This document shows, piece after piece, positions 26,008 through 34,560 of a stretch of 64,000 nt of DNA; position 1 is the first letter of the stretch; each line of letters begins with the position of its first letter. The stretch is from positions 40,102 through 104,101 of the forward strand of contig LKNB01000004.1 in NCBI GenBank assembly GCA_001564055.1, given 5' to 3'. Below the pieces are notes generated by a model that was not told where the DNA came from, ran no database searches, and saw only the letters and a program-made list of their open reading frames with translations. A program made the position numbers and the translations under genes. Origin of the DNA: Rhodothermaceae bacterium Tc-Br11_B2g6_7. Lineage in GTDB: Bacteria > Bacteroidota > Rhodothermia > Rhodothermales > Salinibacteraceae.

Positions 26008-26421
26008 GACCTGAAGCACCGCCCAACCCGGTAGCCCCCATCTGCTGGGGACTTCGATGCATCTTGTCAGACGGGAGATCCTTCCTCCCGATGGTCGTCA
26101 GGATGACATAGGCTGTAGGCAGGGCGGCGGCCTCCCCACCCTGTCATCCTGATGCAGGGTCCTTGCCTGCCTATTTAGCTTTGGTTGCCAAAGGAGTCGG
26201 GGTCTGTATCAGGATGTAAGCTGAGCACCGTGTTCTACGGTCCTATCGCTTGCACGAACCCGTAGACTTCTTCCGGCTCCTGCTTCGACCGGGGCAAATT
26301 ACATCCCCCAGTTCGGTACTTCCAGTCTAATAGAGCGAGCTTGTGAGCGAAGGATCTCCCATGTGCCGGAATGCCGTGGTGCTGGCCATCAGGCACCAGA
26401 TCAAAGGGAGGAACGCACCAC
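26008..26421. other. Gene-free spacer with inverted-repeat element (about 410 bp)
   Basis: Between the GIDE-LemA gene and the SDR gene no convincing coding frame is seen. It contains TCAGGATGACA (26098-26108) facing its perfect complement TGTCATCCTGA (26142-26152), and a hairpin CGGGAG...CTCCCG (26072-26090). A third related fragment (GAGCGAAGGATCTCCC) lies near 26347. The core TCATCCT...AGGATC resembles the repeats at 55.3-55.6 kb. Confidence 0.6.
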
Positions 26422-27180
26422 TCAATGCACGTAGCTCCCGGCATTGAGGTCAATGGTAGCCCCGGTCGCGTGGTCGGCAAAGCCGCTGGCCAGGAAGACT
26501 GCCGTCGGGGCGATGTCCTTTGGCGCCGTCAGCGTATCGAGCGCCAGGTCGCTGGTGGCGTAGTCCTCGCCGTACGCGTCAATGAAGTCCTGCGCCATGT
26601 CCGTGCGCGTAAACCCCGGCGCCAGGGTAAACGCGCAGATCCCATCTTTCCCAAAGCCGCGGGCCAGCGAGCGGGTGAGCGCCACCAGGCCACCCTTCGA
26701 GGCCGCATACGCCATGTACTCCGGCGTATCCCCACGAAAGGCCGCCCGCGAGGCTACATTGATAATGCGCCCGCCGCCGTGCTGCTGAAAGTGCGCGACG
26801 GCCAGCCGGCACAGGAGCGACGGCGCGCGCAGGTTGACCTGCATGGTGCGGGTCCAGGCCTCATTCCATTCTTCTGTTGAGGCCTCCATGGGGGCCGCCA
26901 GCGCCACACCTGCGTTGTTCACCAGTGTGTGGATCCGGCCATACGCGTCGGCGACGTCCACGAATAGCTGTTCCGTAGCGTCGAGCGCCGCAAGGTCCGC
27001 CTGAAAGACCTGCGCGCCATGGCCGCACGCCGTGGCCACCTCCGCCGCAGCGTCGGCGCTGTGGGCGTAATGCACCGCGACGGTAGCGCCTGCAGCGGCC
27101 AGATGCTGAGCGATGGCCCGACCGATACCCCGGCTGGCGCCCGTCACCAGGATATTCCGATCAGAAAGGTCGATCTGCAT
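26422..27180 (-). CDS. Short-chain dehydrogenase/reductase (FabG-like)
   Basis: A 252-residue SDR. TGASRGIG (residues 13-20) binds NAD(P), LVNNAGVALAAP is the structural motif, active-site residues are in INVASRAAF and YAASKGGLVALTRSLA. C-terminus DHATGATIDLNAGSYVH resembles the FabG/glucose dehydrogenase branch. Reaction: NAD(P)-linked carbonyl reduction, substrate unknown. It is separated by 38 bp from the PQQ-type dehydrogenase upstream and may share its transcript. Confidence 0.92.
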   Translation of the reverse strand: MQIDLSDRNILVTGASRGIGRAIAQHLAAAGATVAVHYAHSADAAAEVATACGHGAQVFQADLAALDATEQLFVDVADAYGRIHTLVNNAGVALAAPMEASTEEWNEAWTRTMQVNLRAPSLLCRLAVAHFQQHGGGRIINVASRAAFRGDTPEYMAYAASKGGLVALTRSLARGFGKDGICAFTLAPGFTRTDMAQDFIDAYGEDYATSDLALDTLTAPKDIAPTAVFLASGFADHATGATIDLNAGSYVH

Positions 27181-27218
27181 ACAATCGAAGGAAGATCCGG
27201 TACGTCAGGGACGATGGA

Positions 27219-28382
27219 TTACTCCGCAGGTTCGATGCGGAAGAGCCCCCCGTCGGTGGCATCCGTCAGCACGTAGAGAAAGCCGTCAGGGCCCATGCGC
27301 ACGTCGCGAATCCGGCCGAGTTCGTTGTCGAGCAGCACTTCTTGGTGGACGACTTCCTCGCCGTCCAGCACCACCCGGTTGATCTGCTGATAGGCGAGCG
27401 CGCCGACGAACAGGTTGCCCTGCCAGCCGGGGAAGGCGTCGCCATCGTAGTAGGCCAGGCCGGAGGGCGCGATGGAGGGCGTCCAGTGCGTAACGGGATG
27501 CACAAACTCGTCGGTTTCATCGGGATCGACGCCGATGGGGTTGTTGGAGCGGTACTCATTGCCATAGGTGGCTTCTGGCCAGCCGTAGTTTTGCCCGGCT
27601 TCGATCAGGTTCAGCTCATCGCCGCCGCGCGGGCCGTGTTCGTGGTGCCAGATCTTCCCGGTCTCGGGGTGGACGATCAGCCCCTGCGCATTGCGGTTGC
27701 CAATGGTGTAGAGCTCCGGACGGTAGTTATCATCTCCCACCCACGGGTTATTGTCTGGGATGGAGCCGTCGGCGTTCAGGCGAATGGTGCTGCCCGAGAC
27801 GTCATCGGTCTGCTGGGCAAGGTCGCGTTGGCCACGGTCGCCAATGGAGAAGACCACGGTGCCATCGTGCATGAATCCGATGCGGGAGCCGTAGTGCCGG
27901 CCGGGGCGCAGGGCCGGCGTTTGCTCGTACAGCACCTCCAGGTCCGTCAGCTCCGTGCCGCTGAGCTGGGCCCGGGCGAGTGCGGTGCTGGTGCCGCCAT
28001 CGCCCGGCGCCGAGTACGTGAAGTAGATCCAGCCGTTGTCGTCATACTCCGGATGCAGCGCTACATCCAGCATGCCCCCCTGGCCGCGTGCCTCAATCGC
28101 CGGCAGCCCGCTGATCTCCGTAATCTCGCCATTTTGCATCAGATTCAGCCGGCCCGGACGCTCGGTGATGAGCATGGCGCCATCCGGCAACCACGTTACC
28201 GCCCACGGATGCTCCAGCCCCTCAGCCATCTGTACCACGCGGAAGGTGGCTTCCTCCGACTCAATACGCTCAATTACGACTTCGTCCGTCACGTCGGTGA
28301 GCACGTCGCCGGAGCAGGCCACTCCGGTCAGAAACACAAGGGCGGCAAGGGCCGCGATGGGCGTAGCTGCAAAGGATCGCAT
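27219..28382 (-). CDS. PQQ-dependent sugar dehydrogenase (YliI/aldose dehydrogenase type), lipoprotein
   Basis: A 387-residue exported protein with a lipobox-like end VACSGD. It matches the soluble glucose/aldose dehydrogenase beta-propeller family: LEHPWAVTWLPDGAMLITERPG opens the first blade, GQGGMLDVALHP and GRHYGSRIGFMHDG follow, and the HEHGPRGGDELN motif with YGWPEATYG marks the PQQ site. These oxidise aldose sugars to lactones in the periplasm. ATG at 28382 begins the signal; the upstream ATG-less extension is unlikely. The SDR gene lies immediately downstream. Confidence 0.92.
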   Translation of the reverse strand: MRSFAATPIAALAALVFLTGVACSGDVLTDVTDEVVIERIESEEATFRVVQMAEGLEHPWAVTWLPDGAMLITERPGRLNLMQNGEITEISGLPAIEARGQGGMLDVALHPEYDDNGWIYFTYSAPGDGGTSTALARAQLSGTELTDLEVLYEQTPALRPGRHYGSRIGFMHDGTVVFSIGDRGQRDLAQQTDDVSGSTIRLNADGSIPDNNPWVGDDNYRPELYTIGNRNAQGLIVHPETGKIWHHEHGPRGGDELNLIEAGQNYGWPEATYGNEYRSNNPIGVDPDETDEFVHPVTHWTPSIAPSGLAYYDGDAFPGWQGNLFVGALAYQQINRVVLDGEEVVHQEVLLDNELGRIRDVRMGPDGFLYVLTDATDGGLFRIEPAE

Positions 28383-28474
28383 AAGATAGAGACAGGCTGA
28401 TGAAATACAACGCGTGATCTCTTCACGATCCATCGCGCCTGCGCGTTCCCTTCGCCAACCGTTCGCACGCATTG

Positions 28475-29215
28475 TTACCAGCAGCCCTGCGCCGGCTGCA
28501 CAAAGCAGCGACGCCCGTCGATCATCACGCCGTCGGGGTGCGGGGCCAGCTGGAAGTGCATCTGCCGACCATCGAAGAAGCGGAATTCCAGCACGGGCTG
28601 CCCCATGTGATGGAGCACACGCCAGAGGCCCTGCCCCGCATCCTGATCATTGCTGTAGGCGGACATTCCCGGGACGTTGGCCGAAAAGGAGCTGCGGAAG
28701 GCGTAGTCGAAGCGTCCGTCCGCGCACAACTCGGCGTGACCGCGCTCGCTACTGAAGTGGCTGCCGCTGCCGCCCGTGTTGCTACCGGAATCGGAGTAAA
28801 TGATGCGGTGCCCGGCCAGCCCCTGTGCCCACTCCTGCGCGAGAGGCGTTTCATCGGCGATGCTATGCGGCTCTACCGCCACGTTCACGCCTTTCGTCCG
28901 GAAGTGGTACCCGTCCTCCGTCCGCGTAAGGCTGAAGTCGTCACTGCGCCGAAAGCCGAGCATGCGGAAGGTGAACGCGCCGCTCAGCGTATGTTCATCT
29001 GTGATAGCCGCCTCGGCTGCAAGCGGCTCGGCGCCAAGCGATGAAAAGCTTAGCGTGTAGTCACCGTCGTGGGCTGTAACCTCAACGAAGACCGGGCCGC
29101 TCCAGTGATTGCCCACGTACATGCCCGCAAACGGGTCGTCCTGCGCTTTTGATGGATGCGAGATGAGCGAGAGCGAAAGCACGAATGCGAAGGAGACTAT
29201 CGTAAGCTCGTACAT
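28475..29215 (-). CDS. Secreted protein of unknown function
   Basis: A 246-residue exported protein: signal peptide about residues 1-24 (MYELTIVSFAFVLSLSLISHPSKAQ). The N-terminal half has lipocalin-like strands (DDPFAGMYVGNHWSGPVFVEVTAHDGDYTLSFSS), the C-terminal half is beta-rich with FDYAFRSSFS and VLEFRFFDGRQMHFQLAPH. Two cysteines near the end (RRCFVQPAQGCW) and one at LCADGRF. I do not recognise a family. Divergent from the spike-like gene at 29368 across a gap of 152 bp. Confidence 0.65.
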   Translation of the reverse strand: MYELTIVSFAFVLSLSLISHPSKAQDDPFAGMYVGNHWSGPVFVEVTAHDGDYTLSFSSLGAEPLAAEAAITDEHTLSGAFTFRMLGFRRSDDFSLTRTEDGYHFRTKGVNVAVEPHSIADETPLAQEWAQGLAGHRIIYSDSGSNTGGSGSHFSSERGHAELCADGRFDYAFRSSFSANVPGMSAYSNDQDAGQGLWRVLHHMGQPVLEFRFFDGRQMHFQLAPHPDGVMIDGRRCFVQPAQGCW

Positions 29216-29367
29216 GGCGGGGTGGTTTGTTTTTGAGGTGAAGTCCGGGGCTTTCCTTCTCTATCGCAATCCGTCACCGGTTCGGCTCACACCCATGCGT
29301 GACACCCGCGCCTGCGCCCTTTCGATAAAGAGAAAAAGAGCCATCCCTTAAACAGCACCTCATCGCC

Positions 29368-29907
29368 ATGCCATACGTGCTTAGCCACCCGCATACGCCC
29401 TCCGTTCTGATCGCGAGCCTGATGCTCACCTCTGTACTCGCGTTCTCCTCCTTGCTATCGAACCCTTTATTGCCGGCGAACGGAAGCGATCTCAAGCAAC
29501 GCGTGGAGCAGCTCGAACGCGACCGGGCCACCATGGAGGAAACCATGGTACGGATGCGCCGCCACATCACACAGCTGGAGTCCACCGTGGACGGGATCCA
29601 CGGCTTTGAGCAGATCGGCGGCGGGTACCGTATCAGTGCTGGCGGTTCTACTCTCGAGATTTCCGACAGCGGTATATCGATCGACGGTGCCCTGAATGTT
29701 GCTTTGAACGCCGGCTCAGGCGTTTCAATCGGGGGCGGAGGACATCTGCAGCTTGTCGGTAACGTGATCAGCATGAATGGACCGGATCTACCAGTCGCTC
29801 GTGTTGGAGATCGAGTGCAGGTTACCGTACCTTTAGTTGGCGGGGGTACGATATTAGCGAGCGGCAATATTATCGAGGGCAGCTCTACCCTGCTCGTCGG
29901 AAATTGA
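29368..29907 (+). CDS. Membrane-anchored coiled-coil protein with VgrG/PAAR-like spike tail
   Basis: A 179-residue protein. Residues about 8-32 are hydrophobic (VLIASLMLTSVLAFSSLLSN), a signal or anchor. Residues 40-75 are heptad coiled coil (LKQRVEQLERDRATMEETMVRM...). From about 85 it becomes a glycine-rich repetitive beta region (AGGSTLEISDSGISIDGALNVALNAGSGVSIGG) like the gp5/VgrG triple-stranded beta-helix, ending in ISMNGPDLPVARVGDRVQV and GGGTILASGNIIEGSS, which resembles the PAAR core (PAARVGD...GG.I..GS). No T6SS or contractile injection genes are nearby. Function unknown; a trimeric cell-surface or tail-tip structure is possible. Confidence 0.55.
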   Translation: MPYVLSHPHTPSVLIASLMLTSVLAFSSLLSNPLLPANGSDLKQRVEQLERDRATMEETMVRMRRHITQLESTVDGIHGFEQIGGGYRISAGGSTLEISDSGISIDGALNVALNAGSGVSIGGGGHLQLVGNVISMNGPDLPVARVGDRVQVTVPLVGGGTILASGNIIEGSSTLLVGN

Positions 29908-29992
29908 AGCCCAGGTGCCACAGTTCATTTTTGGTGACACGTGCACCATGGTTTTTCCGATAGTATGGATAGATGACTCACGCAAACCGGCT

Positions 29993-30026
29993 ACCCCGCG
30001 GTCGCGCAAGGCGGGGTCTATTCTTT
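29993..30026 (+). terminator. Rho-independent terminator after the spike-like gene
   Basis: Stem ACCCCGC (29993-29999) with GCGGGGT (30011-30017), 11-nt loop, then CTATTCTTTT. It lies about 85 bp after the stop of the 179-aa gene. Confidence 0.6.
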
Positions 30027-30046
30027 TGGTTATCGATACTGTCGAA

Positions 30047-30514
30047 ATGAGAGTCTCAATTTATGCGAGCTTCCACCTCTGCGTCATTGCCGTCTGCCTG
30101 ATGATTGCACCAGCAGCATCAGCCCAGTCATCGCCCGTAGAGTACGTGGAGCAGTTTGCCCAGCAGCTCGCGACGGAGGGTCCGGCCTCGGCTGTCGACC
30201 AGCTGTTTGCTACAAACGAGTGGATGCGTGGCAACCGTGACGCGCGCGACAATATGGTCCATCAGCTGTCGCAGGTCCTGCCCATGGTGGGTGCGTACCA
30301 CGACAAGGAACAGCTGGCCGTTACGCAGGCAGGATCGAGTCTCGTGTTTTACACCTACCTGTTTCTGTACGACCGGCAGCCCCTCCGTTTTCACTTCATG
30401 TTTTACCGGCCGGCAGGTGACTGGATGCTCTACAACCTTTCCTTCAACGACTCCTTCAGCGGGGAGCTGGAGGAAGCGCACAAACTCCATCTGCTGGACC
30501 TCGCCACGCCATGA
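30047..30514 (+). CDS. Secreted protein of unknown function
   Basis: A 155-residue exported protein. Signal peptide residues 1-25 (YASFHLCVIAVCLMIAPAASA), followed by an alpha/beta mature part (EYVEQFAQQLATEGPASAVDQLF...) with an FHFMFYRPAGDWMLYNLSFND strand hairpin near the end. This looks like a cystatin/NTF2-like fold, but the family is not recognised. ATG at 30047 starts the signal. It lies just after a terminator and 250 bp before the kinase gene. Confidence 0.6.
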   Translation: MRVSIYASFHLCVIAVCLMIAPAASAQSSPVEYVEQFAQQLATEGPASAVDQLFATNEWMRGNRDARDNMVHQLSQVLPMVGAYHDKEQLAVTQAGSSLVFYTYLFLYDRQPLRFHFMFYRPAGDWMLYNLSFNDSFSGELEEAHKLHLLDLATP

Positions 30515-30664
30515 GGCCTGCCGATCCATGCGCCAAATGGATTGAGGAGCCGCCTCTCTCTGGCGTATCAATTCGCCGATACGTTGGCCCCCCGTCCGGT
30601 GCCATGCTGGTCATTTGTCACATCATACAGTGGCATAAAAAGCCAGCCCGGTCTCTGACGGCGC

Positions 30665-30677
30665 CTTAGATTCTAAG
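30665..30677. promoter_or_regulatory. 13-bp perfect palindrome upstream of the kinase gene
   Basis: CTTAGATTCTAAG is perfectly symmetric about its central base. It lies about 93 bp before the kinase ATG (30770) and could be an operator. No matching regulator is adjacent. Confidence 0.35.
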
Positions 30678-30769
30678 AATGAGGATAGCAGTTGTGATGT
30701 ATCGCTTCCGTGGTGTACCAGTGGACTGCTGGCCGACTTCCGACCTTACGCCACCGACTTGACCGCCTC

Positions 30770-33676
30770 ATGTCGTTTTTCGATCGCACCTTTACCGAGG
30801 CCGAGTGGCAACGCATGGACGCCCTTTTTGCGGCGAGCCTGGAGCGACCGGTGGAAGAGCGTGTCGATTTTATCCGGACCGAATGCGCCGGTGATGGAGC
30901 GGTTGCCAGCGTGGTGCTGTCGTTGCTCGCCCAGCACGAGGAGGCGCGTGCGCATCTCGGCACGTCGGTAAGTGGATTCGCTGCGCCAATCCTTGATGTG
31001 CCGGATCCGTCTGTTGATCTGGATGATGATGCCGCCTCGCGCGTCGGCGAACAGATCGGTCCGTACACGCTCCGGGCGGTGCTTGGCCGTGGCGGTTTCG
31101 GAATAGTGTACCGGGCCGAGCGCGAGGACCTTCCCCGACCGGTGGCGCTCAAGCTGATGCACCGGCGCATGCCCTCGCTCATGCAGCGCTTTGCCGAGGA
31201 GCAGCGCATCCTGGCCGGGCTTGAGCATCCGCACATCGCCCGGGTGTACGACGCCGGCATGACCACGGCCGGCGCGCCCTACCTTGTGATGGAGGAAGTC
31301 GCCGGCACGCCCCTCACCGCGTATGCCGACGCGCAGCGCTGCTCCGTCGACGAGCGGCTTGCCCTGTTCGGGGCGGTCTGCGAGGCGGTGCACCACGCGC
31401 ACCAAAACCTCGTCATCCACCGCGACCTCAAGCCGTCGAACATATTGGTGACGGAAGATGGCGATGTCAAGCTTCTTGACTTTGGCATTGCCAAGCATCT
31501 CGGCGACGCCGCACAGGCAGAACAGACTCAGCCGGGGCAGCGCCTGCTGACGCCGGCCTATGCCGCTCCCGAGCAGCATGCGGGCGCGCCCCTGACCACC
31601 GCCGCCGATGTGTACGCCCTCGGCGTAATTCTGCACGAGTTGCTTACCGGGCAGCGACCTCCAGAAGCCACGGCGGATACGGAGCCGGTGCGCGCAAGCA
31701 CGGCCGTACGTGCAGACGCCCTGCCCTCCTGCCGCCTTGATGCCCCGACTCTCCGGCGGCGCCTGCGAGGCGACCTTGACGCCATCATCCAGAAAGCCCT
31801 CCGTCCAGCACCGGAGGAGCGCTTCGCCTCGGTGGAAGCCCTGGCCGACGACCTCAACCGGCACCTGCGCCGTGAGCCTGTGCGCGCCCGCGGCGATGCC
31901 CGCTGGTACCGGATCACGCGGTTTGCGCAGCGAAATCGAACCTCACTTAGCATCGTCGGTGTCGCCGTAGTGGCTATCCTGCTAACGATCGGTTACTTCG
32001 GTCAGCGGTTGGCGATGCAGTATCAGGAAACCCTCAACGAACGCGACACCGCCGTGCAGGTCGCTGGTTTTCTGGAGGATCTGTTCGGGGCGGCCGATCC
32101 CTATGGCGTGGCGGAGGTTCGGACGGATACCCTTACGGTTCGTGAACTACTGGATCTCGGCACAACGCAGCTCGCCACAACGCTGGATGATCAACCGCTC
32201 ATTCGTGCCCGGCTCTATCATGTGCTCGGGGGCGTATACAAACAGATCGGAATCCCAGCTGAGGCCCACCGTCTTCTTCTGCAAGCAGAGCAGGCCTTCG
32301 CTCAAACAGACCGGGCTTCCCCCCAGGAGAGGGGGGCGACTGCGTACCGCCTCGCCGACGTATTGCACGCGCTTGGCGAGGGTGACGAGTCGCTCGCGAA
32401 AGCCGCCGAGGGCCTACAACTGTTTCGGTCACTTCCGCTGGCCGACAGTCAACTCATCGCCGAGGGACACCGTCTTCAGGGTCGAGCCCATCGGCAACGA
32501 GGCCGCTACGCCTTGGCCGAATCCCTCTTCGCTCAGGCCGCTGACCTCTTCCGCGATGCGCATCCGGAGCCCCACCCGGACGTGGCACAGGCCCTGACCG
32601 ATTGGGCCGGGCTCCGGGCCTTTGAAATGTACCGGGCAGAAGGCACGCGCGAACTCTTCGAGGAAGCGCTCGCCATCGACCGCGCCGTATACGGCGCTAT
32701 TCATCCGCGTGTAGCCGACCGTTTAACCAACTTGGCCACCCGACTGGTACAGACGGCGGACTACACGGCAGCACGGGCCTATTTTGAGGAGGCAATTGCG
32801 ATTCAGGAGGAGTACCTCGGACCGGACCACCCGAATGTTCTGACAACCATCCACAACTATGCCCGATCCCTCCACGATCAGGGAGCGTATGGCGAGGCCA
32901 TCGACCTGCAGTACCGCGTAATGGAAACGCGCAGACGCGTGCACTGGGAGGACCATCCGCTGACTGCTGTTGATCTACAAAACCTGGCGTCCTCCTACCG
33001 TACGATTGAAGACTGGGAGCGGGCGGAGCGGTATGCCCTTCAGGCACTGGAAATTAACCGGGCCCATTATGGTGAAGCGCACGCGCGAACCGTCTCCAAC
33101 CTGCACGTCATTGCCGCAGCACAGCGCGAGCGTGGTGATCACACGGAGGCCGAGCAAACCCTTCGGCAGACGGTCGCCATTCAGCGCGAGTTACATGGCG
33201 ACGATAGCGAAGTGCTTGCGATCGGTCTGTTGAATCTTGGTGCCCTGCTTCAAGCAACCGATGCCAGCGATGAGGCCCTCGCCACCTATGAGGAGGCACT
33301 TGCTATACTCCAGCATCAGCCTGAAGCCAATCCGATCGGCGTCCCAATTACGATCGGCCTCATCGGCGACGTCCTCCGTACCGAGTCTCGCTATGCCGCT
33401 GCAGCCGCACGGTACGAGCAAAGCTACCAGCTCATGCAGGAGATCTGGCCGGACGGCCATATTCGTATCGCAGGGATCCAGATTGGTCTTGGCATCTGCC
33501 GCATGCGAATGGGGGACCTCGACATCGCAAGGCCGCTGCTTGAAGATGGACACAACTACCTGCTTCGAGCACTCGGAGAAGACGACCGACGCACGCGCCG
33601 CGCCGCTTCTGCGCTGGAGGAACTCGGCAGCCTGATACAAGACGCCTCACCGGACCAACATGTAGCGAGTGGTTAG
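30770..33676 (+). CDS. Transmembrane Ser/Thr protein kinase with TPR domain
   Basis: A 968-residue receptor-like Hanks-type kinase. Residues 1-60 form a short helical N-terminus (WQRMDALFAASLERPVEERVDFI) typical of this lineage's kinases. The kinase domain is complete: glycine loop GRGGFG (106-111), ATP lysine VALK (Lys128), catalytic HRDLKPSN (217-224) and DFG (237-239). A single transmembrane helix is at about 393-411 (LSIVGVAVVAILLTIGYF). The rest, about 430-968, is TPR repeats (for example YAQALTDWAGLRAFEMY region, YTAARAYFEEAIAIQEEYLGPDHPN). The TPR would be outside the cytoplasm if the kinase is inside. The next gene is an ECF sigma factor, 3 nt downstream. Confidence 0.93.
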   Translation: MSFFDRTFTEAEWQRMDALFAASLERPVEERVDFIRTECAGDGAVASVVLSLLAQHEEARAHLGTSVSGFAAPILDVPDPSVDLDDDAASRVGEQIGPYTLRAVLGRGGFGIVYRAEREDLPRPVALKLMHRRMPSLMQRFAEEQRILAGLEHPHIARVYDAGMTTAGAPYLVMEEVAGTPLTAYADAQRCSVDERLALFGAVCEAVHHAHQNLVIHRDLKPSNILVTEDGDVKLLDFGIAKHLGDAAQAEQTQPGQRLLTPAYAAPEQHAGAPLTTAADVYALGVILHELLTGQRPPEATADTEPVRASTAVRADALPSCRLDAPTLRRRLRGDLDAIIQKALRPAPEERFASVEALADDLNRHLRREPVRARGDARWYRITRFAQRNRTSLSIVGVAVVAILLTIGYFGQRLAMQYQETLNERDTAVQVAGFLEDLFGAADPYGVAEVRTDTLTVRELLDLGTTQLATTLDDQPLIRARLYHVLGGVYKQIGIPAEAHRLLLQAEQAFAQTDRASPQERGATAYRLADVLHALGEGDESLAKAAEGLQLFRSLPLADSQLIAEGHRLQGRAHRQRGRYALAESLFAQAADLFRDAHPEPHPDVAQALTDWAGLRAFEMYRAEGTRELFEEALAIDRAVYGAIHPRVADRLTNLATRLVQTADYTAARAYFEEAIAIQEEYLGPDHPNVLTTIHNYARSLHDQGAYGEAIDLQYRVMETRRRVHWEDHPLTAVDLQNLASSYRTIEDWERAERYALQALEINRAHYGEAHARTVSNLHVIAAAQRERGDHTEAEQTLRQTVAIQRELHGDDSEVLAIGLLNLGALLQATDASDEALATYEEALAILQHQPEANPIGVPITIGLIGDVLRTESRYAAAAARYEQSYQLMQEIWPDGHIRIAGIQIGLGICRMRMGDLDIARPLLEDGHNYLLRALGEDDRRTRRAASALEELGSLIQDASPDQHVASG

Positions 33677-33679
33677 CCC

Positions 33680-34255
33680 ATGCCCACCTCACACACCATC
33701 ACCGCCCTCCTCCAGAACGCCGCCAACGGCGATGACGCTGCGATGGACGCGGTGTATGAGCGCGTGTACGAAACCCTCCGCGTGATCGCCCGGCAACGGC
33801 TCAACCGGCACCGCCCGGGGGACACGCTCAGCACCACCGCCCTGGTGCACGAGGCCTACCTGAAGCTGTTCGACGGTGCGTCGGTGGCATGGAGCGACCG
33901 CAGCCACTTCTTTGCCGTCGCTTCCAAAGCCATGCGGTTCATCCTGGTGGATTACGCCCGGCGCAACCTCGCTGCCAAGCGCGGGGGCGATGCCTCCGTC
34001 GTGCGCCTGGAAGCCGTGCAGGTGGCAGCCCGCGAGCGCGCCCACGACGTCCTGGCGCTCGACGATGCCCTGGAACGGCTTGCACATCATGACGACCGCC
34101 TGGCGTCGCTCGTTGAGTACCGCTTCTTTGCCGGCCTCACCTACGAGGAGATCGCCGATGTGACCGGCCTGTCCGTAAGCACACTCAAGCGCGACTGGGC
34201 CCGCGCGCGCACCTACCTCTACCGGTTGATGAAGGACAACGAAACGAACGCCTGA
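33680..34255 (+). CDS. ECF-type RNA polymerase sigma factor (TIGR02999-like)
   Basis: A 191-residue sigma-70-like factor. Region 2 includes YERVYETLRVIARQRLNRHRPGDTLSTTALVHEAYLKLF and SHFFAVASKAMRFILVDYARRN, the pattern of the TIGR02999 group; region 4 is SLVEYRFFAGLTYEEIADVTGLSVSTLKRDWARARTYLY. This group is often encoded beside Ser/Thr kinases; for the related ECF43 group, phosphorylation by the partner kinase activates the sigma factor (established for EcfP/PknT in Vibrio). ATG at 33680 is 3 nt after the kinase stop, so co-transcription is very likely. No anti-sigma gene is seen. Confidence 0.93.
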   Translation: MPTSHTITALLQNAANGDDAAMDAVYERVYETLRVIARQRLNRHRPGDTLSTTALVHEAYLKLFDGASVAWSDRSHFFAVASKAMRFILVDYARRNLAAKRGGDASVVRLEAVQVAARERAHDVLALDDALERLAHHDDRLASLVEYRFFAGLTYEEIADVTGLSVSTLKRDWARARTYLYRLMKDNETNA

Positions 34256-34560
34256 GTAGCTGCAGGCCCGCGATGTCCGGCACCCGTGAGGAGATCCTCC
34301 CGCGACATCTCCAGGGTCCTCAGGGTCGGGTCCTCATCCAGGAAGTGGCGGTATTCGCGCGTGGATGCTTGGCTACAGCAAATCCAGCGAAGGACGTCAT
34401 ACGAAGGCGCCACCTTTTCAAGCCTCTGCGGCCGCTCTGGTCAAAATCGAGACGATGTCTCACGCGTGTGAGCCGATCCTCGGGCAAGATGCGATAGAGT
34501 AAGTACAGCCCCCTGCGGCTGCTTCTCTAAATCGCAACGGAGACCAACCGTCGCTGACCC
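34256..34560. other. 305-bp spacer; possible decayed minus-strand coding remnant
   Basis: Between the sigma factor and the barrel gene. No intact gene is seen. On the minus strand two frames carry protein-like segments (GLYLLYRILPEDRLTRVRH near 34500-34440, and TREYRHFLDEDPTLRTLEM near 34370-34300) in different frames, which may be the remains of a gene. The stretch must also hold any promoter for the 34.6-39.8 kb operon; no confident core promoter can be named. Confidence 0.3.

Noticed and set aside
26235..26480. 81-residue minus-strand frame in the 26-kb spacer
   Set aside because: Runs into the end of the SDR gene in another frame, overlaps repeat sequence and has no recognisable domain.
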